Source of the DNA: Actinocrinis puniceicyclus
GTDB taxonomy: Bacteria > Actinomycetota > Actinomycetes > Streptomycetales > Catenulisporaceae
Assembly: GCF_018283645.1 (NCBI RefSeq)
Contig: NZ_JAGSXH010000065.1
Span: forward strand, 1 to 35,289
Direction: 5' to 3'
Length of the DNA: 35,289 bases
Shown here: one piece after another, positions 7,428-15,242 of the stretch
Numbering within the stretch: the stretch's first letter is position 1
Layout of the letters: each line of letters begins with the position of its first letter
Position numbers and translations under genes: made by a program
The notes under the pieces: generated by a model
What the model saw: only the letters and a program-made list of their open reading frames with translations
What the model was told of the DNA's origin: nothing
Database searches by the model: none

Positions 7428-8852
7428 TTACCGACGGGTGTGAGCCAAGGCGAGGACGAGCTGGGTGGCGTCGTCGCTGGTGCCCAGGCCGCTGGCCAGG
7501 TCGTAGCCCGGCGCGGCCGAGTAGCCCGACACCCCGGACCCGCCCAGGGTGTTGGTGCCGCTGGTCACGTCGCTCAGCCCGGTGCGCGCCGCGTAGCCCT
7601 GGCGGGCGTACAGGGCGTAGAGCGCGTTGTTCACGTTGCCCAGCCGGTGCCCGGCCGCCTGGTCGGCCAACGCGATCAGCGCCGCGAACTGCGGGGCGGA
7701 GGCGCTGGTGCCACCGAACACATGCCAGCCGGGCGTCGAGCCGGGGTAGGAGATGTAGATCCACCGACCCCCGTTGACGGCCGAGGACCAGGAGATGTCG
7801 GGCATGCCGCGCTGCGCGCCGACCACCGCGCGCACCGGGTTCTGGTACGCGGGTCGGGAGAAGACGCTGGAGAGGCCGCCTCCGGCCGCGCCCCACGCGT
7901 CGTTCCACACCGCGTCCGCGCCCAGCCGGTTGCCCGCGTCGTCCAGGGACAGCTGGGTGCCGCCGGCCGAGGTGACCAGCGGGTCGGAACCCGGCCAGAT
8001 CACCGCCGGATCCGGCAACAGGCTCGCGCCGTCGGCAGCGATGCTCGCGGAGCCGGTGTCCCCGGAGGCGGCAGTTACCGTCACCCCGTGCGCGTTCGCG
8101 TCCTTGAACGCGTAGCGCAGGTTCAGCAGGCTGGAGTAGTCGCCCTGGTCGAACCCGGGGAACGTGTTCTCGGTCGCACCGAAGCTCTGCGTGATCACGT
8201 CGCCGATCCCGCGGTCGATCAGTTTCTCCTCGGCGGTCATGATCTCCGGGAAGCCTTGCACGCCCTCGGTCTCGGGCACCGGGGTCTCCGACAGCACGAT
8301 CCGCGCGTCCGGGGCGAACTCGTGGATGGTCTGCACGTCCAGATTCACCTCCCCACACCAGCCCGGGAAGTTCGGGTCGCCCGCGTTGTACGGGGGTATC
8401 GGCCCGGCCAGCGCCACCAGGTGCACCGTGGTGCTGGGCATGCCCCACTGCGCGCTGGCCACGTCCAAGTCGTGCTGCACCGTCGGGCAGCCCAGCGGGT
8501 CCGCGATCACCACGGTGCGACCCTTGCCGGTGACGCCGCGCGCGTAGAGCCCGTCCAGCTGGTACGCGTGGATCAGCTGCGCCGGGGAGTAGCAGGAAAT
8601 GCCCAGCTGGGTCAGACACTGCGAGGTCGGCAGCGGACTAGCCACCGCACGCGCGTCGATGTGACCCGCCGAGGCCGGCACCGGGCGCACGCCGCCCGAG
8701 GCGGGCAGGTGGCGCTTGACGACCAGCGTGCCGCCAAGGCTCGGCGTCGGGTGGATCGCACCAGCGGCGTCGGCCGTGGCAGGGGCCGCGAGCCCGAGCG
8801 TGCAAGCCGCCGCGAGGGCGGGCGCCGCACGTCCTAGAAATCTGCTTCGCAA
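7428..8852 (-). CDS. Secreted S53 (sedolisin-type) serine-carboxyl peptidase
   Basis: A signal peptide (RSRFLGRAAPALAAACTLGL, then APATADA) is followed by a sedolisin catalytic domain. The Glu/Asp dyad is in GEVNLDVQTIHEFAP (Glu and Asp four apart), the oxyanion Asp is in SGDTGS and the nucleophilic Ser is in GGTSASAPQ. Sedolisins are exported endopeptidases, usually most active at acid pH. Only about 100 residues separate the signal peptide from the first catalytic block, so the usual pro-domain of about 180 residues is missing or replaced. The start is uncertain. The TTG at 8852 gives a clean signal peptide with GGGAAG eight bases ahead, while an ATG at 8948 gives an odd N-terminal extension and no ribosome site. 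Confidence 0.88.
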   Translation of the reverse strand: MRSRFLGRAAPALAAACTLGLAAPATADAAGAIHPTPSLGGTLVVKRHLPASGGVRPVPASAGHIDARAVASPLPTSQCLTQLGISCYSPAQLIHAYQLDGLYARGVTGKGRTVVIADPLGCPTVQHDLDVASAQWGMPSTTVHLVALAGPIPPYNAGDPNFPGWCGEVNLDVQTIHEFAPDARIVLSETPVPETEGVQGFPEIMTAEEKLIDRGIGDVITQSFGATENTFPGFDQGDYSSLLNLRYAFKDANAHGVTVTAASGDTGSASIAADGASLLPDPAVIWPGSDPLVTSAGGTQLSLDDAGNRLGADAVWNDAWGAAGGGLSSVFSRPAYQNPVRAVVGAQRGMPDISWSSAVNGGRWIYISYPGSTPGWHVFGGTSASAPQFAALIALADQAAGHRLGNVNNALYALYARQGYAARTGLSDVTSGTNTLGGSGVSGYSAAPGYDLASGLGTSDDATQLVLALAHTRR

Positions 8853-9266
8853 GAGAAGTACTTCCCGTTTCGAAGATGAACAGAGGAAACCGCGAACCGG
8901 TGACAGATCCCCCACGCGACACGAGCCGGTAAAAGCCGCTCGACCCATCGCCCGGATTAACCACCCGGTGCGGCGCGGCCGACGTTAGCGCAATAAAACC
9001 GAACGACGCAACCTCCGCAAAGAACACTCCAGAAAAGGTCACCGCTCCGAACTCTAATGCGCAAGTAGCCAGCTTAGAGACATGACGAAGATGGGCACGG
9101 CCGAGAATAGGCAGGCAGCACCCCACGACTTTTAAGCGCGCCGAAGTAGCCGCACGAAGCGGGAAATATAGCGCGGCAGCACACCGGTGGAACAGAAAAC
9201 CCGTGTTACTCGTGATTGTTTATGTGTCGCCAACTCCCGTGTGGGGCGTGAAAATATCCTGCTGCT
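8853..9266. other. Intergenic region without a convincing gene
   Basis: About 410 bases lie between the protease start and the end of the TPR gene. They are clearly less GC-rich than the neighbours, with AT-rich patches near 8985-9030 and 9205-9265, and lack codon bias in any frame. The upstream signals of the protease gene should lie here, but no -35/-10 pair stands out. Confidence 0.5.
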
Positions 9267-10559
9267 TTAATCCGGACCGCCGCGCTGTATGGCGCGCCAT
9301 TCGGCGCCGCTCGTGAGCAGGCTCACGCGCTGGCGCAGCCAGCTGGTCCCCGGCACGTCGAGGTAGTCCAGTCGCTCGGTGGCCTGCAGGAGGCGTTGGT
9401 GCATCGCGTCAATCTGTCCAGTGGTGCGCGCCAGCTCCGCCATCCAGATCAGCGCCTCGGCCGCACCCGCTTCCGCGTCACAGGCCACCATCGCCTCGTG
9501 CGCCTCGGACAGCTCCCTGGCCGCCTGCTCACTGTCACCGGTCAGTCCGTGTGCGCGACCGGTCAGCATGCGCCGTCGGGCCAGGCTGTAGAGGTCAGGC
9601 GAGTCGCCGAGCGCCTGCTCCGCATCCCGTAGCAGGCTCAGGGCTGTGCTCGGGCATCCCCGTTCGATCTCCGTGTTCGCCAGGTCGATGAGCACCAGCC
9701 CCACCTGCCGGGTGTCGCCCAGCCCCCGATGAAGTGTCAGCGCCTGGTTCAGCTGCGCCCGCGCCAGTTCGACGCTGCCCTTGCGCAGGAACATCATGCC
9801 CCGGCTGCCCAGCGCACCGGCCAAACGGTGCTCCTCGCCCAGGTCCTCGAAGAGCGCGGCGGCGTCGCTCAGATAGGCGTCAGCCTCCGTATAGCGGCCC
9901 AGCTGAGTGCACAGCAATCCCAGGCGCCGCAGCACCCGTGCCTGCGCATCCTTGTCACAGCGCACCTGCGCGTAGTGCAGCGCCAGAGTGTCGCACGACT
10001 CCCACAGCCGGTAGCGCTTTCGATACGCCCACAGCGCCCACAACTGGCCGAGCAGGTAGATCGCGCGCGTCACGTTGCGGCCCTCGGACAACTGCTGGGC
10101 CAGCACGTAGATCTGCTCCGCTTCGGCGTCCAACCACTCCAGCGCGTCGGCCATGTCCGTGAACTGTTGCGCGGGGACTTGGAGGCCGTCCGGCCGCTCG
10201 GGGACATCCCGGCGGTACGGACGCACCGCTCCGGCTGCGTTCACCGCACTGCCCAGGTACCACAGTGAAAGCCGTTCGACGGCATCCCCGTGCTCCGACC
10301 TCGGCGCGTCGGCGGCCAGTTCGCGAGCCAGCCATACGGCTGCCGGATACAGCCGGTATCCCTCCGACGCCGTCTTGTACAACAACTGCGCTTCGGTCAG
10401 TTCGGCCAGCAGACCGATGGTGTCGCTTACCGACAGCCCGGCCGCCGCAGCCGCCGCAGCCGGGGCGAACCGTCCGATCGGCAGCGCGCCGAGCACACGG
10501 AACACGCGCTGGGCATCCTGCGACAGTTCGCCGACGACACCTTCCAGTACAGCGTGCAT
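9267..10559 (-). CDS. TPR protein resembling the C-terminal half of AfsR/STAND-type regulators
   Basis: This 430-residue protein starts at an ATG with GGAGGGG eight bases ahead. Residues 1-70 (SQDAQRVFRVLGALPIG, then LLAELTEAQLLYKTASEGYRLYP) match the winged-helix module that follows the NB-ARC ATPase in AfsR/SARP and LuxR-type STAND regulators. Residues 150-420 are a tetratricopeptide array (for example RLGLLCTQLGRYTEADAYL and GSRGMMFLRKGSVELARAQL). The NTPase (P-loop) and the DNA-binding output domain are absent, so it is a free-standing sensor/scaffold half. It lies 132 bases downstream of the small HTH gene on the same strand, which may supply DNA binding (inference). Confidence 0.7.
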   Translation of the reverse strand: MHAVLEGVVGELSQDAQRVFRVLGALPIGRFAPAAAAAAAGLSVSDTIGLLAELTEAQLLYKTASEGYRLYPAAVWLARELAADAPRSEHGDAVERLSLWYLGSAVNAAGAVRPYRRDVPERPDGLQVPAQQFTDMADALEWLDAEAEQIYVLAQQLSEGRNVTRAIYLLGQLWALWAYRKRYRLWESCDTLALHYAQVRCDKDAQARVLRRLGLLCTQLGRYTEADAYLSDAAALFEDLGEEHRLAGALGSRGMMFLRKGSVELARAQLNQALTLHRGLGDTRQVGLVLIDLANTEIERGCPSTALSLLRDAEQALGDSPDLYSLARRRMLTGRAHGLTGDSEQAARELSEAHEAMVACDAEAGAAEALIWMAELARTTGQIDAMHQRLLQATERLDYLDVPGTSWLRQRVSLLTSGAEWRAIQRGGPD

Positions 10560-10691
10560 CTAATAGTCCCCTCCACAGGTACGAGTGGGTATCGAGCGGA
10601 CGGTCCCCTTCCCGCAGCATGGGCACCGACCTGGTGAGTGGTCGGCGCCTCCGAGCCCTCAGCAGGACGGCGGGAAGGAGACGGTTGGGTT

Positions 10692-10913
10692 TCAGGAGCC
10701 GACGTAGGCGCTCTGGAGGTACTCGCGCACGGCCTTCGCTGGAACGCGGAAGCCGCGTCCCACCCGCAACGTGGGCAACTCCCCGGAGTGCACCATCCGG
10801 TACACCGTCATCTTTGACACGCGCATCACCTCGGCGACCTCGCCGACCTTCAACAAGCTCAGCTCGTCGAGTTCGGCCGCCGGCGGGGCATCAACGGACT
10901 GTTGCGGGTTCAT
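10692..10913 (-). CDS. Small excisionase/BldC-type helix-turn-helix DNA-binding protein
   Basis: This 73-residue protein consists of one HTH_17 (excisionase/MerR-like) domain: LLKVGEVAEVMRVSKMTVYR followed by MVHSGELPTLRVGRGFRVPA and a C-terminal helix VREYLQSAYVGS. The VSKMTVYR and RVGR-FRVP pattern is that of a conserved actinobacterial family which, as I recall, includes Mycobacterium Rv0500A. Despite the domain name, such proteins are usually chromosomal regulators rather than phage excisionases. The ATG at 10913 is preceded by AGGAAGGG. An upstream ATG at 10985 would add 24 unlikely residues. It is probably co-transcribed with the TPR gene that follows. Confidence 0.85.
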   Translation of the reverse strand: MNPQQSVDAPPAAELDELSLLKVGEVAEVMRVSKMTVYRMVHSGELPTLRVGRGFRVPAKAVREYLQSAYVGS

Positions 10914-11280
10914 GGGCAGCGCCCTTCCTGAAATGGTGAACCAATGTGTTGATTGATAGCGGGGCGGCTCGATCTCGCGCCGCACATGCGCACGGGGCCG
11001 TCCGACCTAGTCGGTCGGTTGGCGTTTTCGGGTTGATTCGATGGTGGGCGCGCCGCCCCGCGCCAGGTCGGAACGGGGCGGCGCGCGGGCCAAGGGCCGG
11101 CCAACTGGAAGGGGAAGCCGACCGTGGCGGGGAAGTCCGAGCCCAAGCGGGAAGGGCGCGGCGTTACTGTGCCGCATGCCGGGACCAGACGAAGGGTTGA
11201 TGGCCTCGCTGCACCTGTCGTGGACGCTACGGGCAGCTGTTCGTGGGCGGCACGTGTGACGGTGCCGCTCAGTGCGTTGG
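10914..11280. other. Intergenic region with a GC-rich hairpin
   Basis: No gene with good codon bias is seen in these 367 bases. A perfect 13-bp inverted repeat lies at 11048-11060 and 11074-11086 (GCGCGCCGCCCCG and its complement, 13-base loop). It is 195 bases beyond the stop of the HAD gene on the minus strand, so it could end that transcript. It lacks a T-run. The promoter of the small HTH gene should lie near 10930-11030. Confidence 0.45.
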
Positions 11281-11922
11281 TCACGAGTCGCCGCCCGCGA
11301 TGGCGTGGGCAGCGTCGTTCGGAACTCGTGCCAGTAATCCGGAATGCAGGGTGAGGACCCTCATTCTGGCGCGTCGTGCTGCCTCGATGCCCTGTGGCGC
11401 GTCGTCGACGGCGAGGCCGCGTGCCGCGGGTATGCCGAGTCTGTCTGCGGCAGTGAGGAAGAGGTCTGGTGCGGGTTTGCCCCGTGCCACGTCTTCGCGC
11501 ACGACGACGGCCGCGAAGAGCCCGGTGTGTCCAAGAGCGTCGAGTCCGGGATGCACGAGCGCCCCAGTGGTGCCAGAGGCGATGGCGCAAGGTATGCGGT
11601 GTTCTACTGCGAGGCGCACGAGGTCTAGGACTGCCGGGACAGGCTCGATGCTGTCGAGGCAGCCCAACAACTGGCTTCGCGACGCCGCGATGATCGCGTC
11701 GCGGTCCAGGCGGGACGCGTCGGGCAGTTCGTCGAGCAGATCGCCAATGCTCAGTCCGATCCGCGCCCGGTACCACTCGGGGTCGAGTTCTGATCCGTGC
11801 GAGGCGAGGGCGCGGGCAAGCGCTGTCTGGCGGGCCACGCTGGTATCGGCGAACGTGCCATCGTAGTCGACGATGAGGGCGCCAGCCTGGGCCAGCATGT
11901 CGGCGGCGAACCGCTGGATCAC
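11281..11922 (-). CDS. HAD-superfamily phosphatase (beta-phosphoglucomutase/phosphoglycolate phosphatase type)
   Basis: The 213 residues carry the four HAD motifs: I, VDYDGTFADTS with the nucleophile Asp of DxDGT; II, ASGTTG; III, the Lys of RGKPAPDLF; IV, GLAVDDAPQGIEAA. The cap domain lies between motifs I and II, as in class C1 enzymes that hydrolyse small phosphate esters or nucleotides. The substrate is unknown. The GTG at 11922 has only a weak GGGGGA upstream; the frame stays open further upstream but overlaps the divergent NUDIX start region. Its place beside a NUDIX gene and a nucleotide-type operon suggests nucleotide dephosphorylation (inference). Confidence 0.8.
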   Translation of the reverse strand: MIQRFAADMLAQAGALIVDYDGTFADTSVARQTALARALASHGSELDPEWYRARIGLSIGDLLDELPDASRLDRDAIIAASRSQLLGCLDSIEPVPAVLDLVRLAVEHRIPCAIASGTTGALVHPGLDALGHTGLFAAVVVREDVARGKPAPDLFLTAADRLGIPAARGLAVDDAPQGIEAARRARMRVLTLHSGLLARVPNDAAHAIAGGDS

Positions 11923-12063
11923 AGTCCGGTCCCCCGGGTTGGGAGCTGACGGCCCTCGGTTCGGCCGGTCTGCCGGTGCGAAGGCCGCTGCTGTGGCAGG
12001 CTCGGTCTCGGCCGCCGGATTAGCAGCTGACGTGCCGCTGTCGATGAGTCCAGAGGTGTTGAT

Positions 12064-12558
12064 GTGATCAAGCATCTGACCGCGTCCGTGTTCGTATTCG
12101 CCCGGATCGGGGGCGAGTGGCGGGTGGCGATGGTGCAGCAGCCGCGCCTGGGAAAGCGGATGATCCCCGGCGGGCATGTCGAGGACGACGAGACGGCCGC
12201 GGAGGCCGGCGAGCGGGAAACCGAGGAGGAGACCGGTCTGCGCGGCGTGAAGTTGCTGGAGCCTGCGCGCCCCGATCTGCCGTCGGGGTATCCGCATCCG
12301 CGCATGCCGCAGCCGTGGTGGGTCAGTGAACTTCGGGTGCCTGCGGACAACCATCTCGGCGAGCCGCACGTGCACGTTGACCATGTCTTCGTGGCTTTGG
12401 CCGATCCTGACGAACCTGCCGGAGATGGTGTGCACGAGACGGTGTGGATGAGCCTGGAAGAACTGTTGGAGCACCCCGACGTGTTCGAGGACACCAAGCT
12501 GTTGGCCAAGGAACTGTTTCCGCGCATCGGAGAGATCGCGCCGGTGGAATCCATCTGA
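12064..12558 (+). CDS. NUDIX hydrolase
   Basis: This 164-residue protein has a complete NUDIX box: a Gly, five residues, Glu, seven residues, then RETEEETGL, read from GHVEDDETAAEAGE onward. The Glu residues of REtEEeG would bind the catalytic metal. The family cleaves nucleoside diphosphates linked to another group, often as clean-up enzymes. The substrate is not evident. The start is a GTG at 12064 with AGAGG seven bases ahead. It is divergent from the HAD gene (141 bases apart) and convergent with the last kinase gene of the large operon, whose stop lies four bases away, so the two transcripts face each other with no room for a terminator. Confidence 0.88.
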   Translation: MIKHLTASVFVFARIGGEWRVAMVQQPRLGKRMIPGGHVEDDETAAEAGERETEEETGLRGVKLLEPARPDLPSGYPHPRMPQPWWVSELRVPADNHLGEPHVHVDHVFVALADPDEPAGDGVHETVWMSLEELLEHPDVFEDTKLLAKELFPRIGEIAPVESI

Positions 12559-12562
12559 TCGG

Positions 12563-13378
12563 TCACCGCACCGTCGCGGCCGGGGCCGGGCGGGCACCGA
12601 ATCGGCACGTGCCTTCCGCGCAGGTCCCGTTCCGGCCGCGCCAGGGCTGTGCAAGACAGGCTCGGTCGATGTCCCAGGCTTCGGCGATCCAGGCACGCAT
12701 CTGCTCGGCGGCTTCGTTCTCGTCCACGGTGCGTCGGTCGAGGATGCGGATACGGTCTGGGTCCTCGGCGGCGAGTGTGAGGTACAAGGTGGCTGCCCGT
12801 CGCTGCAAGGTGCGGTCCGCGTCGTTGTAGGTGAACGTTCCGCGTTGCTCGGCGCGCCGCATCGCCAGGTCTGGGTCGTCGACGATCAGGATGGTGAGGT
12901 CCGGCAGCGCGCGCCACGCCGTAGCAAAATCCAGCAGCGCCCTGGCGCGCATTGCGGCCGCCGCGTCGGAGGTTTCTGTGAGCAGCGCCTGGTAGATGGC
13001 GGTGGTGTCCAGGCCGCGGCCCTCGATCACAAGCCTGCCGTCGGCGAGCGCTGGAATGGCGAGATCCAGGTCGTAGGCTTTGATCGCGAACAACAGCAGA
13101 GCCTCGGTACCCGGCGTTCCGCTGCGCAGGAACATGTCGCCGTCTGCTGCGTCGATCAGGGTATGCAGCAGTGCCCGGCCGAGGTCGTCGCCGTTCTTGC
13201 GGGCGGAGAACTCCTCCAGAACGAGGGGTGCGCTGCGACCAGATGCAGGGAGCAGGGTTCTGATGCGGTCGGTCAGGTACGTTTTGCCGACTCCGTTGAT
13301 GCCCTCGATCGAGATCAGTGTGCCGCGCTTGCACGGCGAATTCGGTGCGGTGCACACAGGGCTCTCCTGCTCAGACAT
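12563..13378 (-). CDS. Thymidylate-kinase-like P-loop nucleotide kinase (second copy, altered DR motif)
   Basis: The 271 residues begin with a short tail, then a Walker A motif (SIEGINGVGKT) as in thymidylate kinases. The segment VIEGRGLDTTAIYQALL matches the DRY/H region of that family, but the Asp of the DR motif is Gly here. The middle (GTEALLLFAIKAYDL) and the end (LYLTLAAEDPDRIRIL) match the other kinase of the operon at 16266-16997, so the two are paralogues. The C-terminal 35 residues add a tail with two Cys (GTCAEGTCRFG). It overlaps the exonuclease gene by eight bases. Phosphorylation of a nucleotide made by the operon is inferred; thymidylate itself is unlikely to be the only substrate. 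Confidence 0.75.
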   Translation of the reverse strand: MSEQESPVCTAPNSPCKRGTLISIEGINGVGKTYLTDRIRTLLPASGRSAPLVLEEFSARKNGDDLGRALLHTLIDAADGDMFLRSGTPGTEALLLFAIKAYDLDLAIPALADGRLVIEGRGLDTTAIYQALLTETSDAAAAMRARALLDFATAWRALPDLTILIVDDPDLAMRRAEQRGTFTYNDADRTLQRRAATLYLTLAAEDPDRIRILDRRTVDENEAAEQMRAWIAEAWDIDRACLAQPWRGRNGTCAEGTCRFGARPAPAATVR

Positions 13379-14030
13379 CGAAGATGGCTTCTTGGACGGG
13401 TTTGGTCGCCTTCGCCGTGTGGCCCGCGACGGACATCAAACTGCTGAGGTCGTGCGGGTCGCCGTGTTGATCGGCAAGGACGAGAAGGCGGGCGAGCACG
13501 GTCACCGTGACTTGGACATCTGCCATCGCGCGATGCCGGTCGGTCGGTCGTGGGATGTCGAAACGGGTGAGCAGCCAATCCAGGGAGTGACCGGGCAGGT
13601 CTGGTAGCAGTGCGCGGGAGAGTTTGACGGTGTCGAGCAGATGCGTGCGCGCTAGGACCGGGCAGGCGTCGCGCCGTGCGTAGATGAGGTTGCCTTCGAC
13701 GCTGGCGCTGTGGGCGACGAGTAGGTACGGCGGGGCGGTCAGGAGCTGGTCGAGTTGGGCGAGGACCACCTCGGCGGAGGGCCGGTCCTGGAGCATCTGC
13801 GCGGTGATGCCGGTCTGCTCGGTGTCGAAGCGTGTGACGGGGGCGTGCGCGGGTGGGCGCATCAACGCCTCGAAACGGCCGATCTCACGAGGGCTCGTTC
13901 CGTCGAATCGCAGTGCCACGGCGGCTACTTCGATCGGTTCGGGGGAATGTCCGGCGGGGGTGGTGGCTTCGAAGTCGATGACGACGAAGGTGGTCGCGCG
14001 GAATTCCGGGTCGACGCTGAGGGGCGGCAC
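13371..14030 (-). CDS. DEDDh-type 3'-5' exonuclease (DnaQ/RNase T fold)
   Basis: This 219-residue single-domain protein has the Exo I motif VVIDFEAT (Asp-x-Glu), Exo II AHSASVEGNLI, and Exo III HRAMADVQVT (His-x4-Asp type). In Exo II the usual Asp (AHNAxFD) is Glu, a conservative change that could alter metal binding. The family removes nucleotides from 3' ends of DNA or RNA, including proofreading and repair. The GTG start at 14030 has GGAGAAC six bases ahead. A gap of 96 bases separates it from the DegT gene, the widest in this run, and it overlaps the second kinase gene. The two may form a sub-operon. Confidence 0.85.
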   Translation of the reverse strand: MPPLSVDPEFRATTFVVIDFEATTPAGHSPEPIEVAAVALRFDGTSPREIGRFEALMRPPAHAPVTRFDTEQTGITAQMLQDRPSAEVVLAQLDQLLTAPPYLLVAHSASVEGNLIYARRDACPVLARTHLLDTVKLSRALLPDLPGHSLDWLLTRFDIPRPTDRHRAMADVQVTVTVLARLLVLADQHGDPHDLSSLMSVAGHTAKATKPVQEAIFDV

Positions 14031-14126
14031 GGTCGTTCTCCAGATCGGCTGTGGGGCACAATTCGCGGCTGGGGCTCGGGGCGGGTTAGGGTCCTCGGCC
14101 TGTGGTGGCGCTCGGGTCGGCGGCGG

Positions 14127-15242
14127 TCATTGCGTCCATGCGGTGACCTGTTTCTCGATCACGAGAGCGTGGGCGTCGATGCTGTCCTCGTCGTCGCGGT
14201 CGGTCAGGATCGGGGCGAGGATCGTGTCGATCACCTGGGCTGCGCCGGGGCAGGGAGCGCGATCGGGCTGGGCGAACGCGGGCCGGGTGTCGCAGGAAAC
14301 GAGTTTGAACGTGCCGACGCTGTTGGGCACGTGCAGTTCGGCAAGGCGTTCGCACAGGCGGCGCGCCTCAAGCAGATCGATGCGCAGCAGCGGCGCGTAG
14401 TGGTTCCAGCGCTCAGATGGATGCGGTTCGAGCACGGTCAGCCCTGGGAGGCCGGCGAGCCGATCGAGCAGGCGCCGAGTCTGGGCTTTGCGGCGGACGA
14501 GCAGGTAGGGCAAGTGGATGGCGTTGAGCGCCGCGATGGCCGCCAAGGGTTCGGCGAGCCGGTAGTTCGCGGCGGCCCTGGACAGTGGGGCTTGTCCAGC
14601 CGGGGGTGTCTGCCAGTGAGTGCGGTAGGCGCGGGCGAGCTCGGCGTGCCGTTCGTCGCGGGTGAGCAGGAATCCGCCTTCGCCCGACCAGAGGATTTTG
14701 CCGTCCTTGGTGCTGAAGGCGCCGTAGTCGCCGATCGTTCCGGCGGCGATATCGTCGCGGGAGCTGCCGATGGCCTGGCAGGCGTCTTCGATCACGATCA
14801 GGCCGTGGCGTTCGGCGAAGTCGCGCAGCACTGCGGGGTCGCCCATGCGGCCCCACAGGTGCACGGGCATGATCGCGCGGGTGCGTTCGGTCAGGCGGCG
14901 CGCCGCGTCCTGGTAGTCGATGTCGAGGGTGTGCGGGTTGCTGTCGACGAATACCGGGCGGGCGCCCGCGATCAGGATCGGCGCGGCGGACATCACGACC
15001 GTGAGGGCGGGCAGCAAGACCTCGTCGCCGGGGCCGATCCCGGCGCACGCCAACGCGGTGTGCAGGGCGGCAGTACCGGAGGAGACGGCGAGGGCGTGTG
15101 CGTCTAAGAAGAACGCGGACAAGTTCTCCTCCAATTGTCCGGCCCAGCGCGCTGCGAACGGGTCGGGCATCTGGCCCAAGGCGGCGGTGAGCGCGTCGAG
15201 CAGGTGCCGCTGCTCGCGCTTGTCGGGCGGGATTGCGATCAT
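14127..15242 (-). CDS. DegT/DnrJ/EryC1/StrS-family PLP aminotransferase
   Basis: The 371 residues form a fold-type I PLP enzyme. SSGTAALHTALACAGIGPGDEV is the PLP phosphate-binding region, IEDACQAIG carries the Asp that pairs with the PLP nitrogen, and the Lys of STKDGKILWSGEGG is the expected Schiff-base Lys, five residues before the GEGG signature. The family usually transaminates keto-sugars during antibiotic and cell-surface sugar synthesis, and some members dehydrate instead. The ATG at 15242 overlaps the stop of the radical SAM gene (ATGA) and has GGAGG close by. No sugar-nucleotide dehydratase or glycosyltransferase is nearby, so a sugar substrate is not supported by context. Confidence 0.88.
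   Translation of the reverse strand: MIAIPPDKREQRHLLDALTAALGQMPDPFAARWAGQLEENLSAFFLDAHALAVSSGTAALHTALACAGIGPGDEVLLPALTVVMSAAPILIAGARPVFVDSNPHTLDIDYQDAARRLTERTRAIMPVHLWGRMGDPAVLRDFAERHGLIVIEDACQAIGSSRDDIAAGTIGDYGAFSTKDGKILWSGEGGFLLTRDERHAELARAYRTHWQTPPAGQAPLSRAAANYRLAEPLAAIAALNAIHLPYLLVRRKAQTRRLLDRLAGLPGLTVLEPHPSERWNHYAPLLRIDLLEARRLCERLAELHVPNSVGTFKLVSCDTRPAFAQPDRAPCPGAAQVIDTILAPILTDRDDEDSIDAHALVIEKQVTAWTQ

Noticed and set aside
7327-8619. Upstream extension of the TraB/GumN-like frame to 689 codons
   Set aside because: It runs through the S53 protease gene on the same strand in another frame. The strong ribosome site before the ATG at 7326 marks the real start.
8638-9126. 162-codon minus-strand frame upstream of the protease
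   Set aside because: It overlaps the protease signal-peptide region in another frame and has no motif or ribosome site.
10692-10913. Phage or integrative-element excisionase
   Set aside because: The domain name suggests it, but the VSKMTVYR and RVGRGFRVP pattern is that of a widespread chromosomal actinobacterial protein, and no integrase is nearby.
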